From positions 1 to 18,354 of the forward strand of contig JAEETM010000069.1 in NCBI GenBank assembly GCA_016290335.1: DNA of 18,354 nt. Direction: 5' to 3'. Positions within the stretch are counted from its first letter, which is position 1, and each line of letters opens with the position of its first letter. Positions 10,576 to 18,354 of this stretch are shown piece after piece. Below the pieces are notes generated by a model that saw nothing but the letters and a program-made list of their open reading frames with translations, was not told where the DNA came from and did no database searches. Origin of the DNA: Treponema sp. Its GTDB lineage: Bacteria > Spirochaetota > Spirochaetia > Treponematales > Treponemataceae. A program made the position numbers and the translations under genes.

Positions 10576-12642
10576 ATGGCCGGAATAAACATACCAGGTG
10601 TTACCGACAAGTATAACACTAACGATACTGTCGAAAAGCTTATGCAAATCGAGCGGATTCCGTTGACAAGGGAACAGAAGCAGCTCGATGAGTATAAGTC
10701 TCAAAAAGACGCCTGGCGCGATATAAACACACAGCTTACTTCTCTTCGCGACAGTACAAAAACGTTATATTCCTATGAAAATCCATTCAACAATAAAATA
10801 ACGTCTTCTACAGACGAAATGGCAATAACTGCCGATGCTAACCGTGGTGCAGAAATACAGTCCTTCAAGGTGGACGTGATCCAACCGGCATCGGCAGATC
10901 GTTTTTTAACAGATGAACTGCCGGGCGACTATAAAGTTGCGGCAGGAATGTATACCTATAAGGTAAACGACAAGCAAATCAACATCAACTGGAAGGGTGG
11001 CTCCTTAAAGGAGTTTTCAGATGCAATAAACAAACGCAGCAATGGTGTTGTAAAATCAATGATAATCGGAGCAAGTGCAGGTAAAAAAACACTGCTCATA
11101 GAATCTCTTATAACCGGTAAAGAAAACAAGCTTATTTTTGAAGGTGCCGCAAAGGATTTTGCAGTTGAAGCAGGAATGATTGCACCCGTTCAGACAAAGG
11201 ACGTTGAGTTTGGAAAGACTCTTGCAGATTTCACTCCAGTTAAGCCTGTCCAGAAGCTTGCTGGCAACACACGAATGCCTGAGCTTTCCCTTTCAAAAAT
11301 TACAGTAGTAGATTCAAAAGTTGACGTAGAACCACGCGGTGCTTTTAATGCCGCAATTCCTGATTCAATAAAGAATAATTCTAAATATCACATAACGTTT
11401 ACCGCCAGTGCAGAGCTCACCGATGATATTACAACAGAATTAAACCAGCAGCTCCTTCAACCCGTAATTCCAAATGCAGGCTTTGCAGAGTTCGAAGGAA
11501 TTGTAATTCAAAACATAAAATCAGACACTCTGCTTGAAACTCCAACCGTCCAACCCGAACCGCTTGATCCAATAATCAATTCAAACGTGTTCTATGCGGT
11601 AATGAGCGACGGTTCAGAAAAGCTCATCCCTTCTCCAGACATTCTTTCAGGTGATGAAATAAGCTTTGACCTTGACCTTGCTGAATATAAAGGCATTCAG
11701 TCAATTTCTATCAGAAACGAAAACACCTCTTACCGGCTTCATGTTTCATCTTTTTCAACTTACGATGTTTCTGCAAAAACAGGTTTTTCTCCAAAGCACG
11801 CAATTGCCGAAGCCGGAGATGCAATCATAAAATACGAAGGAATAACAATCACCCGCCCTACTAACACAATTGACGATGTTGTTCCAGAAATAACCTTAAA
11901 CGTTCACGAAAAAACAGATAAAACTGCTACAATTTCTGTAAAGGCCGACAAAGAAGCTTCAAAAAATGCACTTATAGATTTTGTCGGAAAATATAATCAG
12001 GCAGTTGCTAAAATAAACATTCTTTCTCAAACAAAAAACGAAATTATAGACGAGCTTGATTATCTTACTGATGATGAAAAAGCAAAATACCGCGAACAGC
12101 TTGGAATGTTCCAGACAGATTTTTCGCTTACAAGCATAAAGAGCAGCATGCAGTCAATTTTGAATACAAGCTATCTTTTTTCTGACTCTGCTACAATTTC
12201 CATGCTTTCACAGATGGGAATTGCAACAAATGCTTCGGGTTATTCAGGCTCTTATTCTCAGAGCAGACTCCGCGGCTATCTTGAAATTGATGAAAAAAAG
12301 CTCGATTCAGCAATAGAAAACAATCTGGACGATATAAAAAATATTTTCGGTTATGATTCTGACGGAGATTTGATTATCGACACAGGCATTGCATATAACT
12401 TGGACAAGCAGATTTCTGCCTACACACAGACAGGTGGAATCCTTGCCTTAAAAACTTCCACACTCGATTCAAAAATCAAAAGCTCCGAAACAAAGATTTC
12501 AAGGCTTGAAGAACAGATGAACGACAAGGAAGCAGAACTCCGCCAGAAATACAGCTCAATGCAGGGAACCTTAAACAGCCTTGAAACCCAGCAGAGTACA
12601 ATCGAAAACTTTACAAAACAGCAGAACAGACAAAAGGATTAA
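10576..12642 (+). CDS. fliD: Flagellar filament cap protein FliD (HAP2)
   Basis: A 688-residue cap that sits at the tip of the filament and helps flagellin monomers fold and insert. The N-terminal FliD domain (residues about 1-110: MAGINIPGVTDKYNTNDTVE, EKLMQIERIPL, KDAWRDINTQLTSLRDSTKT) and the C-terminal FliD domain (about 430-670: SKNALIDFVGKYNQAVAKIN, LSQMGIATNASGYSG, LEIDEKKLDSAIENN) are both clear. The end (KISRLEEQMNDKEAELRQKY and beyond) is a coiled coil. The middle 300 residues are variable beta-rich domains. The length is large for FliD, with extra central sequence. No good Shine-Dalgarno precedes the ATG, so translation may depend on coupling with flaG 24 bp upstream. Confidence 0.95.
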   Translation: MAGINIPGVTDKYNTNDTVEKLMQIERIPLTREQKQLDEYKSQKDAWRDINTQLTSLRDSTKTLYSYENPFNNKITSSTDEMAITADANRGAEIQSFKVDVIQPASADRFLTDELPGDYKVAAGMYTYKVNDKQININWKGGSLKEFSDAINKRSNGVVKSMIIGASAGKKTLLIESLITGKENKLIFEGAAKDFAVEAGMIAPVQTKDVEFGKTLADFTPVKPVQKLAGNTRMPELSLSKITVVDSKVDVEPRGAFNAAIPDSIKNNSKYHITFTASAELTDDITTELNQQLLQPVIPNAGFAEFEGIVIQNIKSDTLLETPTVQPEPLDPIINSNVFYAVMSDGSEKLIPSPDILSGDEISFDLDLAEYKGIQSISIRNENTSYRLHVSSFSTYDVSAKTGFSPKHAIAEAGDAIIKYEGITITRPTNTIDDVVPEITLNVHEKTDKTATISVKADKEASKNALIDFVGKYNQAVAKINILSQTKNEIIDELDYLTDDEKAKYREQLGMFQTDFSLTSIKSSMQSILNTSYLFSDSATISMLSQMGIATNASGYSGSYSQSRLRGYLEIDEKKLDSAIENNLDDIKNIFGYDSDGDLIIDTGIAYNLDKQISAYTQTGGILALKTSTLDSKIKSSETKISRLEEQMNDKEAELRQKYSSMQGTLNSLETQQSTIENFTKQQNRQKD

Positions 12643-12668
12643 AATAACAGATTCAGGTGGTAATGATT

Positions 12669-13262
12669 ATGAGTAACTTTTTTATAAATGGAGAACCGGT
12701 AGACGTTCAGTTTGACAATGAAAAAACAGTAGGCGAAGTTCTCCGTTCTTTTGAAATGACATGCGAAGATAACAAAGCCGCTGTAATCGGAATCACTGTA
12801 AACGGAAAAATAATTACTGCAGAAATATTTGATGAAGAAGCAGAAAAACCGCTCACACCGGAAACAAAGTTTGAGTTTTCTGTTGTTACAGAGCAGTCAA
12901 TCAAAGATTCTTTTGCAAATCTTTCAAAATTATTTGATGAGCTTTCTACAAAAATGGAACAGGTTCCTGTTGAACTCCAGACAGGTAAGAACAAAACAGC
13001 AATTGAATCAATCAAGAATCTTGCAGACAGTATAGACCAGTTCTGCCATGTTGCTGCCCTAGCCTCACTCTTCCCGGAAACTTTCAAAATGATTTCAATT
13101 GAAGATAAAAGCTTCAACGATTTCTTTGCAGAGTTTTCTCCAATACTTCAGGATTTTGAACAGGCACTTCAGAATAACGACAGCGTTCTCATAGGAGATT
13201 TATCTGAATATGAGATTTGTCCAAGGTTACGCTCTATTTCAGAAGCATTAAAACAGATATAA
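12669..13262 (+). CDS. Unknown protein encoded after fliD
   Basis: A 197-residue cytosolic protein. The start at 12669 is chosen because AGGTGG ends 8 bp before it; GTG 12657 and ATG 12663 lie on or too near that site. Residues about 1-75 (SNFFINGEPVDVQFDNEKTV, EVLRSF, KFEFSVVT) look like a small beta-grasp or ubiquitin-like fold. The rest is predicted to be mostly helical, with long amphipathic segments (IKDSFANLSKLFDELSTKME, and later FAEFSPILQDFEQALQNN). I do not recognise the family. The position directly after fliD is where many bacteria place the export chaperones fliS and fliT, neither of which is visible, so a role in flagellar secretion is a reasonable guess. From memory T. pallidum has an uncharacterised gene at the same place. 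Confidence 0.8.
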   Translation: MSNFFINGEPVDVQFDNEKTVGEVLRSFEMTCEDNKAAVIGITVNGKIITAEIFDEEAEKPLTPETKFEFSVVTEQSIKDSFANLSKLFDELSTKMEQVPVELQTGKNKTAIESIKNLADSIDQFCHVAALASLFPETFKMISIEDKSFNDFFAEFSPILQDFEQALQNNDSVLIGDLSEYEICPRLRSISEALKQI

Positions 13263-13300
13263 TATAAGAATCATATAAAACAACGTATATTAAAAAAGTC

Positions 13301-13329
13301 TTGCTAACGTTTACATTTTAAGGTATGGT
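13301..13329 (+). promoter_or_regulatory. Promoter of the 87-residue gene and the tsa genes
   Basis: TTGCTA (13301-13306), 17 bp, TATGGT (13324-13329). The start would fall at 13336-13338, on or beside the ATG at 13338, so the mRNA would have little or no leader. Confidence 0.4.
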
Positions 13330-13337
13330 TTTATTGT

Positions 13338-13601
13338 ATGAAGGTTGTAGAACTAAAGGATTTAGTCAGAGAGGACGGACAAATATTTTATATACGACAC
13401 TACACTTGCGTGGCAGTTTTTGAACTTCCAAAGAGCGTTGAATCTGCAAAGGTTCAGTTTTCTATTGAGATGAACTGCCTTGGCAACAAAACCATAGACG
13501 TAGAAATGGAAAACACCGTCAACTATCCTCTTCTTCCTTTAAAAACAACCCTCACAAATTATATCCTTGAACTGGAAAAAGAAGGTAAATTACCTTGCTG
13601 A
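13338..13601 (+). CDS. Small conserved protein of unknown function
   Basis: An 87-residue cytosolic protein, MKVVELKDLVREDGQIFYIR at the start. It is compact, with alternating polar and hydrophobic residues suggesting a beta-rich fold, and a final helix (TTLTNYILELEKEGKL). No motif is recognised. It overlaps tsaE by 7 bp, so the two are translated together. No Shine-Dalgarno is visible at a suitable distance. From memory, T. pallidum has a small unknown gene between fliD and its tsaE homologue, which supports a real gene. Confidence 0.75.
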   Translation: MKVVELKDLVREDGQIFYIRHYTCVAVFELPKSVESAKVQFSIEMNCLGNKTIDVEMENTVNYPLLPLKTTLTNYILELEKEGKLPC

Positions 13602-14029
13602 CATTTACAACTCATTCTGCAGAAGAAACCATTTTATTGGGAACCAAAATAGGCTGGAAATTAAAACCCGGTGACATTATTGCCATGCAGGGAACTCTTG
13701 CGGCCGGAAAAACTACAATCACAAAGGGAATTGCTCAGGCTTTAGGAATTGATGATACAATTACAAGTCCTACTTTCTGCCTTATAAGTGAATACTACGG
13801 AAAAATGCCCCTTTATCATATGGATGTATACAGGCTCGATAGTATTGAAGATTTTGTGAATCTTGGAACAGATGACATGCTTTATGGAGATGGAGTTTCT
13901 ATAATTGAATGGAGCGAAAAAATAATGTCGGAGCTTCCTAAAAGAACAATAGTTCTTAAAATCACACCACAGGAAGATAATTCAAGGCTTATAGAAATTG
14001 ATAACTGGAATTACGGAGATATACAATGA
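13595..14029 (+). CDS. tsaE: tRNA t6A biosynthesis ATPase TsaE
   Basis: A 144-residue P-loop ATPase of the complex (TsaB-TsaC-TsaD-TsaE) that makes N6-threonylcarbamoyladenosine at position 37 of tRNAs reading ANN codons. Walker A is GTLAAGKTT (residues about 33-41), where most relatives have GxLGAGKT. Downstream SPTFCLISEY, MDVYRL and IIEWSEKI are typical TsaE motifs. The start appears to be TTG at 13595, overlapping the previous stop, with GAAGG 9 bp upstream; no ATG is available. The last four bases overlap the tsaB start. The local tRNA with anticodon CAT, if elongator Met, would be a t6A substrate in many bacteria. Confidence 0.93.
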   Translation: MLTFTTHSAEETILLGTKIGWKLKPGDIIAMQGTLAAGKTTITKGIAQALGIDDTITSPTFCLISEYYGKMPLYHMDVYRLDSIEDFVNLGTDDMLYGDGVSIIEWSEKIMSELPKRTIVLKITPQEDNSRLIEIDNWNYGDIQ

Positions 14030-14697
14030 AAGCATTGGCAATTGACTGTGCAGTTTCAAGACTTGTTATTGCTGCAAAAAATGAAGATAAAACCTGTACC
14101 TGTGTTTATAACATCGGAATGAAGCAGTCAGAAATACTTGTTCCGTCAATCGATTATGTTTTATCAAAAGCAGATTTACAGCCTGCCGATTTAGATTACA
14201 CAACTCTTACAATTGGTCCAGGCAGCTTTACAGGATTAAGGCTTGGAATCTCAGCCTTAAAAGCTTTTAATCTTGCTTATGGAACTCCGCTTTACGGCAT
14301 TCCTACCCTTAAGGCTTACGAATACACATTTTTAGATTTTGGTCTGCCGGTAGTAACAGGAATAGACGCCAACAAAGATAAGTTCTTTGCACGCATAATT
14401 GACGGCAATCATAACGAAATCTTAAAAGATGATGATTATGAAATTGACCAGATAACAGATTGCTTAAAAACATTTGATACAATAATTGCAGCAGGTCCTG
14501 ACTGTCTTAAATTAAAGGCTGCAATTAACAGTAAACTTCCTTCTTTAAAAATAATAACTGCCAATACGAGTCAGGCAACAACAGATGCTCTTTTTGAACT
14601 TGCAGAAAAAGAAAAAACCGCCGGAACCCCGCCAATGCAGGATTACGACGGTCCTGTATACTTAAGAGCAAGTGAAGCCGAACGAAAGCTCAGCTAA
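14026..14697 (+). CDS. tsaB: tRNA t6A biosynthesis protein TsaB
   Basis: A 223-residue inactive ASKHA-fold partner of TsaD in the t6A complex. The N-terminal MKALAIDCAVSRLVIA strand and the signature TIGPGSFTGLRLGIS (near residue 65-80) identify it. The C-terminus is the typical variable region, ending in VYLRASEAERKLS, matching the YLR segment of the family. ATGA overlap with tsaE implies coupled translation. TsaD and TsaC are not in the window. A strong convergent terminator follows. Confidence 0.93.
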   Translation: MKALAIDCAVSRLVIAAKNEDKTCTCVYNIGMKQSEILVPSIDYVLSKADLQPADLDYTTLTIGPGSFTGLRLGISALKAFNLAYGTPLYGIPTLKAYEYTFLDFGLPVVTGIDANKDKFFARIIDGNHNEILKDDDYEIDQITDCLKTFDTIIAAGPDCLKLKAAINSKLPSLKIITANTSQATTDALFELAEKEKTAGTPPMQDYDGPVYLRASEAERKLS

Positions 14698-14704
14698 CAC
14701 TGTC

Positions 14705-14738
14705 ATTCCCGTGCATGACACGGGAATCTTATTTTTTC
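14705..14738 (+). terminator. Terminator between tsaB and csrA
   Basis: ATTCCCGTG (14705-14713) and CACGGGAAT (14719-14727) are perfect complements with loop CATGA. The tail CTTATTTTTTC fits the plus-strand unit. On the minus strand the same hairpin follows the csrA stop without a T run, so it may serve both convergent units. Confidence 0.85.
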
Positions 14739-14974
14739 AACAGCTTTGACAAAGCGCTTACAGCATCAATAGCCTGTTTATTTCCACTCTTTTCAACAAC
14801 AGCAGCATTATTTTCGTTCTGAATAGCGTTATATACTTCCTGTCTGAAAACCTTTACATTTTTTGGAGCTTCTACACCAATTTTTACCTGGTCACCGTGA
14901 ACGTCAATAAGTGTAATAGTAATATCATTACCAATTTTGATTTTCTCATCAATTTTTCTTGAAAGGATTAACAT
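14729..14974 (-). CDS. csrA: Carbon storage regulator CsrA
   Basis: An 81-residue homodimeric RNA-binding protein that binds GGA motifs, usually in hairpin loops, and blocks translation of target mRNAs. [20 protein letters not shown] and the following [20 protein letters not shown] are the canonical core, with the conserved Arg in [13 protein letters not shown]. The C-terminal tail (residues about 55-81) is longer than in E. coli CsrA (61 residues), as common in species where FliW acts as an allosteric antagonist. It overlaps fliW by 7 bp with AAAGGAG upstream, so both are made in a fixed ratio. Candidate targets within the window are the flagellin and flaG leaders. Confidence 0.96.
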   Translation of the reverse strand: MLILSRKIDEKIKIGNDITITLIDVHGDQVKIGVEAPKNVKVFRQEVYNAIQNENNAAVVEKSGNKQAIDAVSALSKLLKK

Positions 14975-15411
14975 TTGCCATCTCCTTTTAAAGCCTTGAG
15001 AATATCAAACTTGGTAGTCCAGCGGTTGTCATTAAGAATAATCTGTAAAGCCTTTTTATTTTTTTTATTGATTACAAGCGGTCCCTGAAAGTTTGCTGTA
15101 ATAGAACTTCCATCATTTGGAACTGTTACAAGAGTCATAATAATTACATCCTCTGGTGTAGTAATTCCAAGCTTTTCTGTAGCTTCATCATCAATATCTG
15201 CTTCATAAGAAGGACAGATAAGGAAAGGATCTACTATAAGGAATGCAAGGTTTGCTTCTTCAGTTGACTGAAGCCACAAAAAAGGCTCATAATCAGATTC
15301 CAGAAGAGCAAACTTTGTATAATTTTCAAAGCCAAAAAGGCCTTCAGGTAATTCCAGCAGTTTACTTTCTGCAACATCAATTTTACCATACGCTTTTGTT
15401 GTAACTTCCAT
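14968..15411 (-). CDS. fliW: Flagellar assembly factor FliW, CsrA antagonist
   Basis: A 147-residue protein that binds CsrA and, in bacteria studied, also free flagellin. Accumulating flagellin sequesters FliW, frees CsrA and shuts off flagellin translation. Family features: the opening [55 protein letters not shown] and the later [18 protein letters not shown]. It is located between flgL and csrA, overlapping csrA by 7 bp and 25 bp after flgL. The gap before its start holds three GGA triplets plus the one formed at the start codon (ATGGA), so CsrA may also affect its own operon. Confidence 0.96.
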   Translation of the reverse strand: MEVTTKAYGKIDVAESKLLELPEGLFGFENYTKFALLESDYEPFLWLQSTEEANLAFLIVDPFLICPSYEADIDDEATEKLGITTPEDVIIMTLVTVPNDGSSITANFQGPLVINKKNKKALQIILNDNRWTTKFDILKALKGDGKC

Positions 15412-15436
15412 CTTTATATTCCTTCCTTTCTATTCC

Positions 15437-16681
15437 TTATCTCATATAGTTTAATAATGTTGTATTATACATTTTTCCAGCCTGACTAAGTGTAGCCTGA
15501 TTTGTATAGTCAAGAAGCTTGAGGTCGGTAACAGCTTTTGTAAAGTCCAGATCACCTTCTCTTGAAATGGCAGCATTAACATCAAGTGCAATCTTTGAGC
15601 TTCTTGCTGCGTTAAGCTGAACTCTTTCATATTCTGCGCCTGATTTTGCAAGACGTGTAACAAGACTGTTTATCCCCTGATCAAGAGCTCCAAGAACTCT
15701 GCTTCCTATAGTTTCCTGGTCACCTTTTAAGAGTGCATTTCTGAAAGCAATTACTGCATCAAACATTGAACCGCCGGCAACACGTACGCCATCACCAAGA
15801 TTATAAGGAGGTCGCTGAGTTGAATCTTTAATTATTCCAAGCTCGTTCAAAACATTTCCGCTTACATCCTGAAGCCAGAGCTGGCGTGCATCTGTTGTTG
15901 TAAGATTAAGTGCATTGCGGATAGGGTCAAGGCTTGCTTTTACAGCTGCACCACTGTCATTTATTTTGCTGATTAAAGAATAAACGTTGTCGCCCTGAGA
16001 AACTTCAATTTCAACACCGTCAATCTTAATTATACCGTTGCCGCTTGCCTGCCATGAAGAAGCGTCTCTTGCACCAAAAAGCTGCTGATTTTCTGCCCAG
16101 AAGGTTTTGTTTCCGGCATTATCATTTAACAGATATTTGTTTTCGTCAATTTCAATCTTGTTCTGGTCAATATTTCCGTTGTAGCGAACTTCCTGAATAA
16201 GTGGAACGCCAGAGCCTTCTACATTTCCCATTTCTACAGAAAAAGCAGTTGCTTTTGTATTAGTTCCTGCAAAGATTGAGTTTCCGTCTTCATTTACGGC
16301 GTTGGCATTCTGAACAAGTGCCTTAAGAAGCTCATCAACTTCAAAGGCCATATTCTGCATATCATCTTTATTATAAATGCCGTTTGCACCTGTTACAGCA
16401 AGCTCGCGCACTCTCTGCATAATATCAAGAGAATCGGTCATATACCCTTCCCTGTAAGAAAACTGCTCTGAAAGTGTAAGTGCATTATTTTCAAAATTAT
16501 TCAAACGGGTTAAATATGATTGATAGCGTACAAGATGTCCGGCTGCCAATGGGTCGTCGCGCAATTCCTGAATCTTACGCTGGCTTCCAATCTGATTGTT
16601 AACCTTGTTCAGGCGTGATTCCTGCAATCTCAAGCTGCTCTGAGTATTTGTATTATTCATCTGACTAGATATTCTGTGCAT
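15437..16681 (-). CDS. flgL: Hook-filament junction protein FlgL (HAP3)
   Basis: A 414-residue junction protein linking FlgK to the first flagellin subunits. The flagellin-like N-terminus (MHRISSQMNNTNTQSSLRLQ, QIGSQRKIQELRDDPLAAGH) and C-terminus (LDFTKAVTDLKLLDYTNQAT, ending LNYMR) form the helical D0/D1 core, and residues about 150-300 form the outer domain. The region DSLDIMQRVRELAVTGANGI matches the D1 helix seen in FlaB. GGAGG lies 9 bp before the ATG. It follows flgK by 47 bp in the flgK-flgL-fliW-csrA operon. It is exported by the flagellar type III system without a signal peptide. Confidence 0.95.
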   Translation of the reverse strand: MHRISSQMNNTNTQSSLRLQESRLNKVNNQIGSQRKIQELRDDPLAAGHLVRYQSYLTRLNNFENNALTLSEQFSYREGYMTDSLDIMQRVRELAVTGANGIYNKDDMQNMAFEVDELLKALVQNANAVNEDGNSIFAGTNTKATAFSVEMGNVEGSGVPLIQEVRYNGNIDQNKIEIDENKYLLNDNAGNKTFWAENQQLFGARDASSWQASGNGIIKIDGVEIEVSQGDNVYSLISKINDSGAAVKASLDPIRNALNLTTTDARQLWLQDVSGNVLNELGIIKDSTQRPPYNLGDGVRVAGGSMFDAVIAFRNALLKGDQETIGSRVLGALDQGINSLVTRLAKSGAEYERVQLNAARSSKIALDVNAAISREGDLDFTKAVTDLKLLDYTNQATLSQAGKMYNTTLLNYMR

Positions 16682-16728
16682 ACTGTTTTATCCTCCATTG
16701 TCATATTCGGACTTGTTCCGGATATCTG

Positions 16729-18354
16729 CTAAACTCCCAACCTGTTGATAATTGTATCAATAAGACTGTCCCATACTGTTACGAACTTGGCGGCTGCATT
16801 GTATCCGTGCTGGAACTTCATAATTTCCGCAAGCTCCTCATCAATATTTACTCCGCTGATTGAATCTCGCATATTACGCAAATCATCCATTATTGCAGTC
16901 TGTGTAAGAAGATTTGTTTCTGCCTGCTCCCCCTTAAGACCAACATTTGTAACTGTATCTGCAAAGTAGTCATCAAAGGTTTTCATACTGCCAACCATAA
17001 TAGCAGTATTTCTGATAGAAGCAATTTCTACAGCTGCACGACCATCTCCTGCCGGATTATGACCGTTTACATCAGGATATCCTGCAGCAACACACATTAC
17101 ATCATTTTTAATTTCGGAATTGATTTCTATGTAAGCAGAAGGATTAAAATATGGAGCAACTGCAAACTGAGCCTGGTCTGTAAGGGCATTTACACTGTCT
17201 GCCTGTGCAAAATCATAAGCATTTTCTGCACCGTTGCCTCTCAAGATTCCTGAATATCCGCTTAAGAAGTAGCCTGAATCTTCTACGTGTCTGATTACAA
17301 AGTCTGGGTTAGAAGTATCCTGAGCTGTGGTTGCCTTTAATACAAGGTGATTATTCTTATCAAGGTAAGCCTTTACTTCGCTTGTACTGTTGTTTATTCT
17401 TGCAATTACTGTTTCTACTGTATCTGTATGGTAATATGGAACATCAACATAACCATCAGTACCGGAAAAAGTCATTACGCCTTCAATTCCAACCTGCTGC
17501 TGCATATCAAGAGCATTTGAACCGGTAAAGCGGAAAACATAAGATGTATCAAGATAACCGTCGCCGTCGCGGTCAAAGTTTCCGTTTGTATTTTCTACAA
17601 ATGGATGCTGAACAAAGAAGTCTAAGCCTGTTACATTGTTTGCGCCTACACCATTGCGGTGAATATCATTTACAAGGTCAGAAAAGTTCATTGTAAGAGT
17701 GTTCAAAGACTGGATTTCGTTGCGGACATCAACATCACGAAGCTCTACAAGAGCACCAAGCTGGCCGCCCTTGAAAATTGCATCAAAACCTGTATCTTTC
17801 CATATAAGCTTCTGGTATCCTGTGTCATCTTCTCTTGGAGCAAAACCAATCTCGCGGGAAACGCTTCCCTGAACAATTATTTTTCCATCAACATGAACCA
17901 TAAACTCATCATTATCACGCTGGTCAGTTGTGATGTTTATAAGCTTTGACAATTTATCTACAAGCAAATCCCTTCTGTCAAGTAAATCATTAGGGTTGTC
18001 CCCCATTGCTCTTGAACGTACAATTTCTGCATTTGTTTCTGCAATCTGTTTTGCATAGTTATTTACCTGCCTAACAGTTGCTTCAATATCACCGTCAATT
18101 AAGTTACCAATGCCATCAAGGCTTTCCCAGCGCTGTTTGATTGAATCTGTTAAAGTTTCGCCACGAGTTACAACTGCCTGTCTTGAAGCCTGGTTTTCAG
18201 GGTGAATTGAAAGCTCCTGCCATGCTTCCCAGAACTTATCCATATTAGAACGGATAGAAACATCATCAGGCTCGTTATAAATCTGCTCAAGCATCATATA
18301 ATACTTGCTGCGGGTATCCCAGTAGCCTTCAAGATGAGCCTGACCTACAATTCT
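16729..18354 (-). CDS. flgK: Hook-associated protein FlgK (HAP1), 5' end outside window
   Basis: The first junction protein above the hook. The frame is open to the edge of the window (541 residues visible), so the ATG lies beyond 18354 and roughly 50-60 residues are missing. Visible near the edge is RIVGQAHLEGYWDTRS, then EQIYNEPDDVSIRSNMDKFW and EAWQELSIHPENQASRQAVV, which are FlgK/flagellar rod-type sequences. The C-terminus (TQTAIMDDLRNMRDSISGVN, IDEELAEIMKFQHGYNAAAK, ending IINRLGV) is the conserved FlgK end. The middle holds a variable domain with repeated Asp/Gly turns. It is the first visible gene of the minus-strand operon; the promoter is outside the window. Confidence 0.94.
   Translation of the reverse strand, partial: RIVGQAHLEGYWDTRSKYYMMLEQIYNEPDDVSIRSNMDKFWEAWQELSIHPENQASRQAVVTRGETLTDSIKQRWESLDGIGNLIDGDIEATVRQVNNYAKQIAETNAEIVRSRAMGDNPNDLLDRRDLLVDKLSKLINITTDQRDNDEFMVHVDGKIIVQGSVSREIGFAPREDDTGYQKLIWKDTGFDAIFKGGQLGALVELRDVDVRNEIQSLNTLTMNFSDLVNDIHRNGVGANNVTGLDFFVQHPFVENTNGNFDRDGDGYLDTSYVFRFTGSNALDMQQQVGIEGVMTFSGTDGYVDVPYYHTDTVETVIARINNSTSEVKAYLDKNNHLVLKATTAQDTSNPDFVIRHVEDSGYFLSGYSGILRGNGAENAYDFAQADSVNALTDQAQFAVAPYFNPSAYIEINSEIKNDVMCVAAGYPDVNGHNPAGDGRAAVEIASIRNTAIMVGSMKTFDDYFADTVTNVGLKGEQAETNLLTQTAIMDDLRNMRDSISGVNIDEELAEIMKFQHGYNAAAKFVTVWDSLIDTIINRLGV

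Noticed and set aside
12707..13117. Minus-strand open frame opposite the gene after fliD
   Set aside because: Serine-rich shadow frame with no recognisable motif, fully inside a plus-strand gene that has a good ribosome binding site.
1..18354. CRISPR array, prophage, toxin-antitoxin or defence genes
   Set aside because: No regularly spaced repeats, integrase, transposase, phage structural or nuclease-type genes were seen; most genes fit core metabolism or the flagellum.

Overview
The window looks like a chromosomal segment from a spirochaete of the genus Treponema, probably a gut or rumen lineage. Evidence: two adjacent FlaB-type core flagellins without signal peptides, followed by flaG, fliD, two small unknown genes, tsaE and tsaB, then flgK-flgL-fliW-csrA on the opposite strand. 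From memory, both blocks resemble the Treponema pallidum gene order. The DNA is moderately AT-rich, with strong Shine-Dalgarno sites on many genes and very A/T-rich gaps. No transposase, integrase, phage gene or CRISPR array is visible.

Bases 1-3184 hold class III (anaerobic) ribonucleotide reductase. The nrdD body ends after its C-terminal zinc site and carries no glycyl radical loop. After 210 bp with a hairpin and a promoter overlapping NrdR-like boxes, a separate gene supplies the glycyl radical domain fused to a thioredoxin/glutaredoxin-like domain. The activase gene nrdG follows 3 bp later. The reductase therefore appears to be split in two, with radical domain, redoxin and activase on their own NrdR-type unit. 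A tRNA with anticodon CAT and a terminator follow.

Bases 3185-7695 are mixed: an AT-rich gap with repeats, a lipoprotein (minus strand), a small secreted protein, a DHH/DHHA1 phosphoesterase, a sigma-like regulator behind a full-consensus sigma-54 promoter, and an RdgB/HAM1 nucleotide pyrophosphatase.

Bases 7696-12642 are the filament cluster. The first flagellin has a sigma-28 promoter and a leader with two hairpins showing GGA in their loops, the second at the ribosome binding site, as expected for CsrA control. The second flagellin has a different leader that can fold as a three-way junction. flaG has another GGA-loop hairpin, and fliD encodes the cap.

Bases 12669-14697 encode two unknown small proteins and tsaE/tsaB of the tRNA t6A pathway. 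Bases 14729-18354 (minus strand) are the hook-filament junction genes flgK (5' end outside the window) and flgL, then fliW and csrA. The window thus holds a probable regulator pair (CsrA with its antagonist FliW) together with its likely flagellin mRNA targets.
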